In this document: in pieces, positions 21,361 to 31,876 of the stretch
Position numbering within the stretch: position 1 is the first letter of the stretch
Layout of the letters: every line of letters starts with the position of its first letter
Source of the DNA: Prorocentrum cordatum
Taxonomy: Eukaryota; Sar; Dinophyceae; Prorocentrales; Prorocentraceae
DNA length: 57,500 nt
Assembly: GCA_963575745.1 (NCBI GenBank)
Contig: CAUYUJ010000925.1
Span: 102,501 to 160,000 of the forward strand
Reading direction: 5' to 3'
Position numbers and translations under genes: made by a program
The notes under the pieces: generated by a model
What the model was told of the DNA's origin: nothing
The model's input: the letters and a program-made list of their open reading frames with translations, nothing else
Databases searched by the model: none

Positions 21361-21537
21361 CGCGGCGCAACTCCCAAGGCCGCTGTGGGTGGAGTCGACG
21401 GCGCGGCCGCGTGCAGTGCCGCCGTGTTCCGGCACGGCTCTGGGATGCAATGCCGCCGCCCCGTCCCGGCAAGACTCGCGCGTCGGAGCTGGGGTTCGCG
21501 CGTGCCGGGAGCGCGCCGCTTACGGAGGGGTTGCGTC
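21361..21537. other. GC-rich spacer, nothing recognised
   Basis: Short GC-rich sequence between the GGA tract flank and the TTACCGGGGGG repeats. No homology seen by eye. Confidence 0.4.
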
Positions 21538-21723
21538 CTTACCGGGGGGTTTCGTGCAGCCTACCAAAGGAATTCGTGTTTACCGGGGGGGTTCGTGCAG
21601 GCTCGCACCGGGAATGGTTTACCGGGGGGTTTCGTGCAGGCTCGCACCGGGAATGGCGCCAGCTCGAAACCCCCCAGGAGAGATTACCGGGGGGGGGGGT
21701 TTCGCTCCGCACCGGGCACCGCC

Positions 21724-21790
<67 letters not shown>
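21538..21790. repeat. TTACCGGGGGG repeats joined to a TA tract
   Basis: Five copies of TTACCGGGGGGTTTCGTGCA or close variants lie between 21539 and 21715, two of them in 45-bp tandem with CTCGCACCGGGAATGG. They end with GCACCGCCGAC and then a 66-bp TA microsatellite (21725-21790). This is the reverse-complement layout of 11437-11690. Confidence 0.85.
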
Positions 21791-22600
21791 GTGTGCGCGC
21801 GCATCCCAACCCGATGCTGCCCGCATCTCCCGCCTTCGCCACTTCTGCCTCGAACCTCGGCCCACATTCTGCACGCCAATTCAATGCTTCAGGCAGCCGG
21901 AATGGCCTCGGCCAGCCAATTCGCCCGCCGGCGCGCCTGGGCCGTCCCCAAGACGACTTGCGCCCGCCGACAAGCGTTGCATGTGCATCCCTGCCGTCCT
22001 CCGCCTCCACGTCGGGTCGCAACCCTCTTCGGGGGACGCCAGCCATACCCCTACTCCGATCCCGGCCATGACCGAGCTTGGGTTCGCGATCGGTGTACAC
22101 GCCTTCCTGGCCGAGTTAGGAGCGCGGGCGTACCGATCCTGAGCCCAAGTTCGGCCTGCCCAAGATCGGTGCAGCTGTGTGGTTGGCGCCCTCCTGCCCT
22201 CCAGGGAGGAAGGAGGAGGAGCAGGAGGAGGAGGAGGAAGAGAAGGAGGAGGAGGAGAAGGACAAGGCCCCTCCTCCTTCACCATGAAGGAAAGGCGTCC
22301 TGGGGGAGTCGGGTCTCGCGTCTTTGCCGTTTTGGGCATCCCTGGGCCCTCTAGGCCTTGGGACTGTCAAGGCTCGACTCAGGATGCAGTGATGGTCCCC
22401 GGCAAAAGCCTTTGGATCCAGGGCTCGGTTTTTCTTCAGGTCCCGCTTCTTGATCCCCTCCAAGACTCCAGTGCTACAGCAGCACCCTGGCGGCCGACCT
22501 GTTTCCGCCGTGTTCGGCCTTGGGTGGCTCGCTTCGGGCCCCAGGGCCTTCAAAGAATCGGGACACGAACCATGATGAGAAACTGGGACCCTAAGGGCGG
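21791..22600. repeat. Foldback-like copy, GGA tract and unassigned sequence
   Basis: 22075-22185 is an imperfect inverted repeat (GATCGGTGTACACGCC against GGGCGTACCGATC, centre TTCCTGGCC) related to 25010-25156. 22205-22265 is GGA repeat. The rest, including 21791-22074 and 22270-22600, holds no gene I can support. Confidence 0.55.
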
Positions 22601-23520
22601 CCCAGACCCTCCGACCCTGTGACTCTGTCGCAGGTGCACCCACTGAGGTCTCCAGGCCCCTTTCCCAGGAACGGACCGGCTATTCGTCCCAAGCAGCCTT
22701 GCTCACGGCCCGGGGGCTTGGCGAGGGCCCCCAGAAGCCGAAGAGAAGGAAACGCACAGTTCCCGTCTGACATGTTTCGCGACGAGGGGAGGTCCGTGGA
22801 GAGGCCAGGCAAGTTGTGAGTCGCAGCGGCGAGGATCCACGCCGCGTTCGAAGGCAGCTTGGGAGCACTACGGGACCTCACTGGGCACAAGGGGCGATGG
22901 AGGAGAGCGGGCGGGCGGAAGGGGAACGGAGCACGCTCAGAGCTTGACGGTCTTGAGCGTGTGTGCTGGAGCACGGCGTGCACAGCAGGAGCGGGGATAC
23001 GCAGAAGTCCGGGGAGGTGAGTAGAATTCGAATCCACGGGCCGCAAGATAGCCCACGTCGCACACAACAGCAGAGTGCACGTGACGACGGAGGGGAGGGT
23101 TCCCCCACGCCGCCCCGCGCGCGGGATCGCGCGCTCGAGGGAGGAGGAGGGAAGGGAGGGGCTGATGCAACGCGGGCATGGGCCGGGTCGTGCGCTGTGC
23201 TCAACGTGGAGGGGGGCGTTGGGGAACGAAGATGGAGGAGTCGAAGAGGGAGAATGAAGAGGAGGAGAAGAGAAGGTCAGGTCAGGTCAGGAAGTCCTCG
23301 AAAGCTCTTCAGGGAGAAGACTACCGGGAGTGAAGCACTTGTCCCCAGCCAGTGGGGGGCAGCAAGACATGGCCAGTAGTTGGCCCTGGTCTAGAAAGGC
23401 ATAATGCCAGGCAAGGGAACAGCCAAGAATGTTGGCCCTGGTCCAGAAAGGCAAACACGCCTGAGCAAGGTTAGAACCCACACATGGCCTAAGAAAATAA
23501 GCAGGACAGCGAAATCTAAA
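22601..23520. other. No recognised gene
   Basis: Several short frames on both strands but no motif, repeat or RNA gene recognised. Confidence 0.4.
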
Positions 23521-23523
23521 CCT

Positions 23524-24641
23524 CTACCTCCTATCCACCCACCCCCTCCTCATCCTCGGCCTTGATCTGTGAAGGGCCTCTGCTCTATTGGCTGCAATTC
23601 GAGCGAGCACGTCAGGGGGAAGAGAAGGAGGCATAGGAGGAGGACAAAACCCAAACAAGGCAGAAACTCCATCGTCCCTCTCGGCAGCAGCAATCGCCAC
23701 CGAGTGAGTGTCTTCTAGTTCCTCCTCCTCCGCCGCTGGAACGGCCTTTCCCTCGGGCTGAAGCATCGCCTTGATTCTTGCGACTGCCGACGGTGGCCGA
23801 GGAGGCTTGATCTGCTGAGCAAAATCAGGGCACATGCTGGGCACATCAAGAGCAATACTGGCCGAGTCTACAACAACCGCCACAGGCCTTGGGCTGCATT
23901 GCCTTTTTATCCGAACTTCCGAGCAACGAGGACTGCCCGATCAACGATGGGAGGGGTGCCTTCAACATAGCAGTGGCCAGCACTTGACAAAGAGTGGGGG
24001 GATAAACCTTTTTTTTGCGCAGTGCGCCACCGCTTTGGCACACTGTCCCAGCCGCTAGGGCCTCGTGGGCCCGTGCACCATAGGAGCAACATCCACCTCC
24101 AGTGGAATCGTGCAAGAGGGCGGGGAAATCAGGAAGGCGAGCACAGGAGAAGCGCGAAGCCCACAAGACGGTGCGTGCCCACTGCTTTGCCGCCAAACCT
24201 TTCATTGGTGCCAGGGCTCTTCTTGATCTATGGAGAGCCAAAACCTGTTCCCGTGTGCCTGCAGAGAAGCCTATTGCCTTCGTTCCTTGGTCTAGCTCAA
24301 AGAACTGGACCATCCCTTGCCGAGCATACTGCGACACCATCGGGCAATGTCTAGATGGGGGGTGGACCAACCTGGATTGGGAGCTTGTTCCATGAATCGC
24401 GTAAGGTCCGCCTGTGTTCCTGGGCCTGCCAGCGTCGAGCGATCCAGCCGTGGCTTGGAGGAAACATTCCCTTGGAATGGCCGAATACGGGGGAGAAGCT
24501 TGCGCAAACCGACCTGAACGAGAGCGCGACCAGGTCTGGCGGTGGCCAGCTCGACACATGTGTTAATGTCAGGTTCACGGCAAACTGTCTTCGTGCCATC
24601 GGGATTGTTACAAAGTCACTATCCCTCGCCGCTACAACCAA
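23524..24641 (-). pseudogene. Decayed minus-strand coding remnants, function unknown
   Basis: Three minus-strand frames (24641-24351, 24559-23846 and 23883-23524) follow one another with frame changes, in line with the retroelement fragments at higher coordinates. The last carries an Arg-Ile-x2-Asn-Arg-x2-Ala-Leu pattern (LARIAANRAEALHR) near its end. I do not recognise a domain. No reverse-transcriptase YxDD-type box was seen. It may be the 3' part of the same old retroelement, or host sequence. Confidence 0.3.
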
Positions 24642-24925
24642 CGCCTCGCGGATGAGCCCACGCCCACGGCAAACTGCCTTCGTGCCATCGGTACTGTTAC
24701 AGAGTCACTATGCCTCGCCGCTACAGCGCCTCGCGGAGGAGCCCACGCCCACGGCAAACTGCCTTCGTGCCATCGGTATTGCTACAGAGTCGCTGTGCCT
24801 CGTCGCTACAACGCCTCGCGGAGGGGCCCACGCCCACGGCACACTGCCTTCGTGCCCTCGGGGTTGCTACGGAGTCACCTATGCCTCGCCGCTGCAACGC
24901 CTTTGCGGAGGAGCGCCCACGCCCG
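24580..24925. repeat. 85-88-bp tandem repeat, four copies
   Basis: Copies start near 24580, 24668, 24753 and 24838. The shared core is ACTGCCTTCGTGCCATCGG, then TGTTACAGAGTCACTATGCC, then GCCTCGCGGAGGAGCCCACG. The last copy is the most diverged. Confidence 0.85.
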
Positions 24926-25009
24926 GGGGGAGCCCGCGGGTCGACCGCGGGGAGCACGGGCGAACGAGCGAGCAGACACTTGCGAAAGCACGCCCCTGGA
25001 CGGGGGAAG

Positions 25010-25156
25010 AGAACTATGCACGTGCACCGATCTTGGCAAGGCCCATCCTTGACCCAGAATCGGTGCATATGCCTTCCTGGCCAGGGTAGCAGGGCGTATG
25101 CACCGATCCTGGGCTCAGGATGGGCCTGGCGAGAATCGGTGTATGTGCATAGTTCT
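25010..25156. repeat. Foldback (hairpin) element
   Basis: Two arms of about 63 bp (25010-25072 and 25093-25156) are inverted copies: AGAACTATGCACGTGCACCG pairs with the end CGGTGTATGTGCATAGTTCT, and GAATCGGTGCATATGCC pairs with GGCGTATGCACCGATCC. A 20-bp loop contains CCTGGCCAGG. A MITE-like element or an RNA hairpin source would fit. A related copy lies at 22075-22185. Confidence 0.8.
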
Positions 25157-25240
25157 TTTTCCTCTAATTAAGATGTTCATGGTCCCGCGCCATGAGGCCA
25201 ACAGATTCGGACGGGGCGCCCCCGACGGTCGCGCTGGCAT

Positions 25241-25943
25241 CTAGCAAGAGGAAGGCGCAAAGGGGTGGCCAAACAGGGTGTTCTGGAACCTGCTAGGGAG
25301 CTCGGCCTGCCGAACCTCGATGCAACCCGCTTCATGCTTGGGGCGAGGAGCGTGGCCAACACAAAACGACAGCGGAACCGATCCCGCAGCAAGATGGACA
25401 ACCAAGATAGTAGGTTCTACCACCGCAACGGTGACCAAATGCCGTTTGACCGCGCTGCTTGGTAGGTACGGGACCAGTGGGGCCCTTTTCCCGAGCCGCC
25501 CATGAGTTCCCAGAGGAGTGGCTGGACCATGCAAGACGAGAGAATTGCCTATGTCAGTCCAGCCTTGTCGGGGAACTCTTGTTTCTGCCGCGCCAACGGC
25601 TAGAATCCTGGCCTCTTCGAACTGAGCCGCCAACATGCGTGACCCACCAGACGCACAAAGCCCAACGGGTGCGCTTTTTGCAGTTACCGACGGCACGCAG
25701 ACTCAGCACGCTGGCGAAAGCCATCATCACATCTAGCCCGGCATGAGGCACAACATCACGAGGGAGGAAGGAAAAGGATCCACCTGGTGCATTCCTCGCG
25801 AACGGGAGGTTGCGATGGGAGCCAAGGGGGGACACGCGAGGAGGGCAAATGTTCCTCGCGCTAGGTACGTCTGAGACAACGATATAATCACCACGGCACA
25901 AGCTGGGGAACTGGACGCGGTCGGGCATATCTAACACGTCCAT
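25241..25943 (-). pseudogene. APE-type endonuclease fragment of a non-LTR retroelement
   Basis: Reading on the minus strand, FASVLSLRAV in one frame (25943-25554) is followed, after a frame change, by RMLAAQFEEARILAVGAAET (25696 frame). This fits the start of an apurinic-endonuclease domain (NvlSL..., then QE-T-R). Further on come a GTHGRL turn and SFCVGHAP, resembling the HAP motif. The expected Gln before Glu-Thr-Arg is Ala here, and the frame is broken, so the copy is probably dead. It lies 3' of the RNase H fragment on the same strand. Confidence 0.5.
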
Positions 25944-25989
25944 CCACGCCCACTCCGCCGCCAGAAAGTTAGAAGCCCAGCTTCCTCAT

Positions 25990-26107
25990 GGGCACAAGGG
26001 GGCGATCAGCGATTTTAAGAGCAGCCAACGCACAAAGGGCATCTGCCATCTCATTAAATCAATCATCGACATAGGACTTGGCACGATGGAAGGAGGCGGG
26101 GGAAGAG

Positions 26108-26146
<39 letters not shown>

Positions 26147-26488
26147 CAGAGATTTCAGGCATGTGGATAAGCCAGCAATGTCTGGCAAGCCACCCTCTCC
26201 TGACGCCGCCTTGACGACGCCTAGGCAGTCGACGTGGAAGCTAAAACCTTCGTGCTGCGACTGCCGGGCCCACGAGGTGGCCCAAAGCATTGCAATTGTC
26301 TCCGCTGCAAGACTGGCGTGATAGACAGTGCATCCATGTCGAGCACTCCTGCGAAGAATCCACCCAGGCGCCAGGAGCCCCAGGGGCGCAGCAATAGTAC
26401 GGCAAAAGCCTACGTAGGCCGAACATCTCCTTCCCCCCGACCCATCATAATACATGAAAGCACGACAGCCATCGGGGGGATTGCTCAC
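25990..26488 (-). pseudogene. RNase H domain fragment of a non-LTR retroelement
   Basis: Minus-strand frame with the RNase HI pattern: first Asp in FMYYDGSGGRR, Glu in SLAAETIAMLW, second Asp in FHVDCLGVVKAAS. A CT/GA microsatellite (26108-26142) then disrupts the frame. Beyond it, in another frame, NEMADALCALAALK supplies the NExAD motif, preceded by an in-frame TGA. RNase H removes the RNA strand during reverse transcription. Microsatellite growth inside the domain and the stop show a decayed copy. Confidence 0.65.
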
Positions 26489-27343
26489 GGGGGGGGAGAG
26501 GGACTGCAGGTAAGCAAGAGAGCAAGGACTAAGAAATCTCTGAATATCTTGCCACCTCGTTGCAGGAACTCACGACCAGGTTGCCTGAACCGTTTCCAGC
26601 AACTCTGATCACTGCACATTAGTTGACCTCAGTGCGTTGTAGGGTCCACCTGGACTACGCTCAGAGAGATTCGTCGGACTCGGGGTGGACGGCTGAGCTA
26701 CCCCGCGGACCCCTCCTCTGTTGGCAACTCTTCCCCATCTGGTAGACCGCCGCCTCCTGCATCTGAGGACGCCGCCCGTCCAGCTCGAGCTGGCGACCGC
26801 GATGCATCGCTCTGCCGCGCGCGGCTGGCCGCTTCGAGGCCCCCATTTCGGGCTCCGGGGTGCAGCGCTGGCAACCGCGGAGGACGCGGGCACGGCCATA
26901 AATGCAGATGGCGCACCTGGCACAGGCGTCTGAGCTGGCTACAGGAGCTGCGGCGGCGGAATCGCGCCCGGCGGCGGAGCCCTCGTCGCCGCCAGCAGAG
27001 CCTCGCGTTTTGCGTTCAGGGCGTGAAAACTGAGCGCCAAGACTGTTCACGTTGGAACCGATGCGCCCCTGGAAGGCGCTCAGTTCCCCCGACAGACTCA
27101 AAATCTGTGCCTGGACGACGGACAGGTCGATGACCTGCACAGGGTGCACAGGCGGGGTCGGTGGAAGTGCGCTCGTCGGCACCCTTCTTCTCGAGGCCGA
27201 AGAGGTACCGCCCCCATGCTCTGGATCGGTCTCCATTGGCTCCCCCTGTGGCTCCTGATCTGTAGGCCCCATGCTCTGGGTCTCCGCCAGAGCCTGCTGA
27301 TGTCGGTGAACCTAGTGTTCTGAGACCTTCCTCTGCGCACGTA
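26489..27343 (-). pseudogene. 3' part of a minus-strand retroelement ORF1
   Basis: The frame 27272-26661 (from MGPTDQEPQGEPMETDPEHG) encodes a hydrophilic protein with a helical segment VQAQILSLSGELSAFQGRIG. Its frame continues to higher coordinates across a TAG to the copia insertion point at 27347, and resumes beyond it at 37416 as a coiled coil. This shows that the copia element split the ORF. 26489-26660 is the spacer to RNase H. Function is inferred from position and composition only. Confidence 0.45.
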
Positions 27344-27347
27344 GGGC
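27344..27347. other. Target-site duplication, left copy
   Basis: GGGC immediately before the 5' LTR, repeated at 37412-37415 immediately after the 3' LTR. Confidence 0.75.
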
Positions 27348-27454
27348 TGTTGCAGTGAGGCAGATTTTCACTGATAGGTTCAGCGTCAGGAGCTTCTGTC
27401 CGTGACCAATTGTGGCTCAAGGGTAAAACACCTAGTCTGTCTCCGTCTGCCACA
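27348..27454 (+). repeat. 5' LTR of the copia element
   Basis: Begins TGTTGCAG and ends TGCCACA (TG...CA). Identical to 37305-37411 except C at 27393 against T at 37350. Contains the spliced-leader-like string at 27399-27421. Confidence 0.95.
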
Positions 27455-27456
27455 GT

Positions 27457-27472
27457 TGGTAGCGGAGCGTGG
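27457..27472 (+). promoter_or_regulatory. Primer-binding site, initiator tRNA-Met type
   Basis: TGGTAGCGGAGCGTGG, two bases after the LTR, resembles the complement of a eukaryotic initiator tRNA-Met 3' end (commonly TGGTAGCAGAG...). It would prime minus-strand DNA synthesis. Confidence 0.75.
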
Positions 27473-27597
27473 CCTGGGCGAGGTGCCATGGGCGGAGGCG
27501 ACCCTGCCACGAGGTAGGCGGCCACCCGCTCGCGCGCCCTCGTCCGCGGCCGCGCTCGCACTGACGAAGCAGCGTGGGATCCACGGCCAAGGTGATC

Positions 27598-30235
27598 ATG
27601 CCCGCAGACGGCGAGGCAGGGACGGAGGCGACGGACTTCCACGTGGGCGCGGGCAGCCAGGAGACTCCAGGCAGCAGCTCGGGCAGCCAGAACGCCACGG
27701 TGACCATCCGCCGCGAGGAGCTCAGGGACTTGATCAAGAGTGTAGTGTCAGAGACTATCAGATCAGGAGCTCCAGACGGAGGTGGTCATCGAGGAGTCGC
27801 CCACGAGGAGAAGTCACATGACGAGTGGCACGACACCGGCAAGGACCCTTGGCGTGAGGGTCGTGATCGAAGAGCTCCCAGTGGGGAGCGTGAGGCTGGA
27901 GGTGAGGGCCTCCAGCGAGATCACCAGGACGGAGACAAAGACGTCAGAGGGGAAGGCCGGTGGCGTGACACAGGCGGAGGCTGGAACAGCTGCGACGGCG
28001 GCCAGGGCAAGCCCGGGCTCGCAGAGGCCTGGAGCTCGGGCGACTGGAACGGCAGCTGGGCGGACCGCCGGAGATCGGCGTGGGACGCCGGAGACGGTGG
28101 TGGCTGGGGGGGTCGAGGCGATTTCAGCGACCCACCCACCTGGCCCGGGTGGGCCCACTATCGACAATGGAAACGAGCGCTTAGGCGCTGGAACACGAAT
28201 ACGGACGTGAAGCTCTGGAGGCGTGCCGAGAAGTTTCTCAAGCTCTTCGAGTACAGTTTCCAGGCCAAGTTCGAGGACATCAGTGAGGACAAGCTGTGCT
28301 CGACAGAGTGGATTGACGTGATCCTTCAGCGCATGGACCTCATGGCTGGCGAGCGGGAGGGCGACGACCTCCGGCGCGCCGGCAGGAAGGCCTTCTTCGA
28401 AGCGTCCAGGGAGACCAAGGAGGGCCTGACGCAGTTCGTTCACCGACGAGAGGCTCAGCTTCAAGAGGCCGAAGGCATGGATCTCTGGATGAGCTCCAAG
28501 CTGAAGGGGTTACTGCTGGAGGAAGGAGCGGGTCTATCAGCACAGGGAGTCCAGAACCTGCGCACCCTGACCCAGGGCAGGACCGACTTCGAGTACGTGG
28601 CTTGGGCGCTGAAGCAGATGGACGCCGGAGGAGCCGAGCGGCTCCTCCCCGGTCGCAGCGGCGCGGCGCTGCTGGCCGAGAGTGAGGGCTTCGGCCCGGG
28701 TGCCAGTGATGCTGCCAGCGGTGCTTTTCAGACCTCTCCTCCCCCTCCCTCCGGTCGGTCAGAGGTAGGTGTCGATGGTGAGGAGGACGACGCCAACTAC
28801 TACGACTACGACGAGGAGGTCGAGGGCGACTCGGGAGAGGAGTCAGCTTGGGATGCTGAGGCGCTGCTCGCGGAGCTGGAGGACTTGTGCGAGGACCAGC
28901 TGGAGGAGTTCTGGGTCATGATGGAGGGTCGGCGTCCAGTGGGACGGACGTGGAAGCAGAACAAGGAGCTGAAGAGGGCGGCCCGGAAGGACCGCGAGTA
29001 CTTCGGCGCGAAGCCGAAGGCAGGGGAACGTCATCCACCTCGCCGCCCTCCCCCTTCTCCAGCCGGGGCATCTCGGACGAGAGGCTCCAGTGGTCGACGT
29101 GATCGAGGAGCTCCCGGTAGAAGCCGGGAAGGTCGAGGCATCCGTGGCAGGCTGACGATCGAGCAGCAGATGAAGGTGACGAGGTGCAAGCGGTGCCAGC
29201 AGAAAGGACACTGGGGACGAGAGTGCCCGAAGTTCGGGGACCACGTCGGAGGCGGTCAGGCCGGTGGAGATCAGCGAGCCCGGGCTGGAGGAGAGAGGCA
29301 GAAGATGTCGGCTTACATGTTCGAGGGCTTCTCCGGCGAGAGTTTCCCCCTGTGGAGGGACGAGGCTGACCAGATCTCCTCCGGGGCGGTCTACATCGTG
29401 GCCGAGGCGGATCAGGCGCTGGTCGATCCCGGGGCCGGGAGCGACCTGGTAGGAGTGCAGGCGCTCAACCGGGAGGCCCAGGCGCTCGCCACTCACGGAC
29501 TGACATACGTCGAGATCCCTCGGTCCCACCGCCCGATCAAGGCCGCTCACGGGATCGGTGGCATGGGCAGGGTCATCAGCGTGATCCTCTTTCCCCTGTG
29601 CCTGGGAGGCGTGTTCGGAATTATCGAGACTACCGTGTTGGCAGATAATGTGCCTCACATCCTTTCAGTGAATTTGTTTGATTTCCTCAAGTGCCTGATC
29701 GATTTGCCAGATTTGCCAGGCAACGAGATGACCTCCCAGACTCTGGACGAGGTGATTCCTTTGAATCGTCTACCTTCTGGTCATCGCCTGGCGCAGATAG
29801 TTTGCAGGCTAGCCACGCCCGCCTGCGTGCCTGACTCGGCGCTCAAGCGCTATCCGTTTTTGAAGAAGGACTCCTTTGAGATCGGGGGCAGAGCGCCCCC
29901 CGTGATGTCAGACGACGGGGTTGTGTCGCAGTACTTGATCTCCCTCTCTCTCATGATCGTCATCATCAGCCTCGGCACAACCATGTGGGGACCGTGTATG
30001 GGGAAGCTCGGGGACCTTCGGGAGTACTTAGACGAGCTCCAGGGGAAGGTCTTGGGCGGCCTCAGGTGGCCACGAGCTCAGCTAGCGTCAGATCACTGGG
30101 CCGGGGCCTCGGGATCAAGTCGAGCTAAGGTGAAGGGCCGACGGCCTCGAGCACGAGCAGGACCCAGGAGGGCGAGTTGGGTCCTCGTTGCGTGGTCTGC
30201 CCTGTTGATTTCTTCCGTAGCCAGTTTGGGCTCAA
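27598..30235 (+). CDS. Copia Gag and protease region
   Basis: The first ATG in frame is at 27598; the frame is open to 32352 but coding shifts near 30240. The N-terminal 190 codons are Gly/Asp/Arg-rich. A capsid-like helical part follows (WPGWAHYRQWKRALRRWNTN to about 28640), then an acidic stretch (28780-28930). A zinc knuckle C-x2-C-x4-H-x4-C is at 29185-29226 (CKRCQQKGHWGREC). The protease motif QALVDPGAGSD has its catalytic Asp at 29425; Asp-Pro-Gly replaces the usual Asp-Thr/Ser-Gly, as a variant. Downstream, VPHILSVNLFDFL and GNEMTSQTLDEVIP look genuine but unassigned. A hydrophobic stretch (VLVAWSALLISSVASLGS) lies just before the frame change. Confidence 0.8.
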
Positions 30236-31876
30236 TTGCAGAAGCTTTCAAGCATACACGTTTCTCCAACCAGAGGCGACACCCAGAAAGGTCGAGCGAT
30301 GTTGCTGGCGCTCTGGCTGGCGTGGACGCTCTCCCAGCAGGTCATGGGAGGCAAGACCGAGCCCAGGGCGAAGAAAGCGACAGAGGAGTTTCTCGCTCGA
30401 CGTCGAAACGAGTCAGAGTCAGAGGTCTCTCTCGAGTCCTCGGTCGGCACGGAGATGCCGGGCACGTTTGTCAATCCGACGGCCGAGTTCACGGCGCCGC
30501 AGTTGGAGCCGGGACCTTCCAGCGGACCGGGCAACGGTTCGACGGCCTCGGCAGGAGCAGTCGAGGTTCAGGCGCCACGGGAATCGGCATCGGGAGCATC
30601 ACGGTCAACCGATCGGCCGCTGTGGACCGTCGAGGAGGCCCACCCGCCCGCGACGCAGCCAGCGGCGGGCGGGACCCCAGCCCCGGCAGGACTCCCGCCT
30701 ACTCAGCCTCGGCAGCCGCACGGGGACGCAGGCTGGCCGAGAGACTGGCCGACGCCACAGCGACTGGGGGCGTCAGCACCTCACGGGAATCCTCAGCCTG
30801 GGCCTCCAGCAGCAGTCAAACCCCCGCCTGGGTTCATGACGGCAGGATCGGGACCCTCATCGTCAGGCGCGGGGACGACTCCTGCGGCAGCGGCGAGCTC
30901 ATCCTCGGGCTCCGGAGGTCCGCCCGCAGCCGAGCAGGTGCCGCTCAAGCCGCCACCCAAGCCGCCGCCACCCAAGCTGCCGCCCGCCTGTCAGCATCCC
31001 GCCGACCGGATCAAGTACTATGGGAACCAGCACGGATCGGGATCAAGATGCTTGCAGTGTGGGCAGCGACTGGTGTGGGCGCCGCGAGGCGCTCAGGGCC
31101 CAGCAGGCCCTCCTCAGCAGTCGGCCGCAGAGGCCGCGCGGGCTGCCGCCGCCTCAGCGCAGCAGGCAGTGGACATGCTCCAGAACGACCCCGCCTTTCG
31201 CGCTGGCGGGGCGGCGCTGACCACGGTCAACTCACTGAGTACCCTGCTGCAGGGACTACAGTGGCAGCTGTCCCAGGTGCCCGAGGGCGTGAGGGCGCTT
31301 TCCCGCGTGCAGGAGGCGCTGGACCAGATGGCGACGATCGCTATGGCGGCTCAGAGCACTCCTACTCAGGTGGAGGAGGGCCTCCAGCAGATCTTTCAGC
31401 AGCTGCTGGCGATCAAGGGGTCGCTGGGGGCCTTCGAGGAGTTCGGAGAGGTGGTGGACACCATGCAGCAGACGATGGTGGGCATGCAGATGCAGCTGAA
31501 CTCCGTGGAGACGACCGTGCAGCAAGTGGCGATGATGCTCGTGCAGATTGGCAACGCGGTGACGGGTCTCTACAATCATCAAGTGGCCGCTCAGCAGGCG
31601 ATCGCTCAGCAGATGGAGGCGGTCAGCACGGCGCCGACCGCGGGGCAGCACAGCTCCGGAGATCCGTGGCAGGCCCATGCGGGAGGTCAGCCTCCACCGC
31701 CGGACCACCCGCCGCCGGGCTGGAGTCCTCCTCAGGAGCAGGGAGGAGCTCCCGCCGCGTCGACGACGACGACGGGTCAGCCCTTCAGTTCAATGCTCAG
31801 CGAGCTGGGGCCCATCCCGGAGGAGGCTCCGGTGCTGGACCGCCTGGAGTGGGAAGTCCTCCCGGACCAGCTCTAG
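30236..31876 (+). CDS. Copia polyprotein, unassigned middle part with a Cys-His motif and coiled coil
   Basis: The coding signal moves here to the next frame (+1). A Pro/Ser-rich linker is followed by CQHPADRIKYYGNQHGSGSR with CLQC (about 30990-31070), a C/H-C-x2-C pattern that may bind zinc. A long Gln-rich helical region follows (31100-31660), likely coiled coil, with repeats such as VQQVAMMLVQIGNAVTGLYN. The frame ends at TAG 31874-31876. The overlapping frame is Arg/Gly/Ala-rich and not coding. No start codon is needed if the region is read by frameshift or splicing. Confidence 0.6.
   Translation: MQKLSSIHVSPTRGDTQKGRAMLLALWLAWTLSQQVMGGKTEPRAKKATEEFLARRRNESESEVSLESSVGTEMPGTFVNPTAEFTAPQLEPGPSSGPGNGSTASAGAVEVQAPRESASGASRSTDRPLWTVEEAHPPATQPAAGGTPAPAGLPPTQPRQPHGDAGWPRDWPTPQRLGASAPHGNPQPGPPAAVKPPPGFMTAGSGPSSSGAGTTPAAAASSSSGSGGPPAAEQVPLKPPPKPPPPKLPPACQHPADRIKYYGNQHGSGSRCLQCGQRLVWAPRGAQGPAGPPQQSAAEAARAAAASAQQAVDMLQNDPAFRAGGAALTTVNSLSTLLQGLQWQLSQVPEGVRALSRVQEALDQMATIAMAAQSTPTQVEEGLQQIFQQLLAIKGSLGAFEEFGEVVDTMQQTMVGMQMQLNSVETTVQQVAMMLVQIGNAVTGLYNHQVAAQQAIAQQMEAVSTAPTAGQHSSGDPWQAHAGGQPPPPDHPPPGWSPPQEQGGAPAASTTTTGQPFSSMLSELGPIPEEAPVLDRLEWEVLPDQL

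Noticed and set aside
20246-21472. Long minus-strand Leu/Ser frame over the GGA tract
   Set aside because: Low-complexity by-product of a stop-free triplet repeat.
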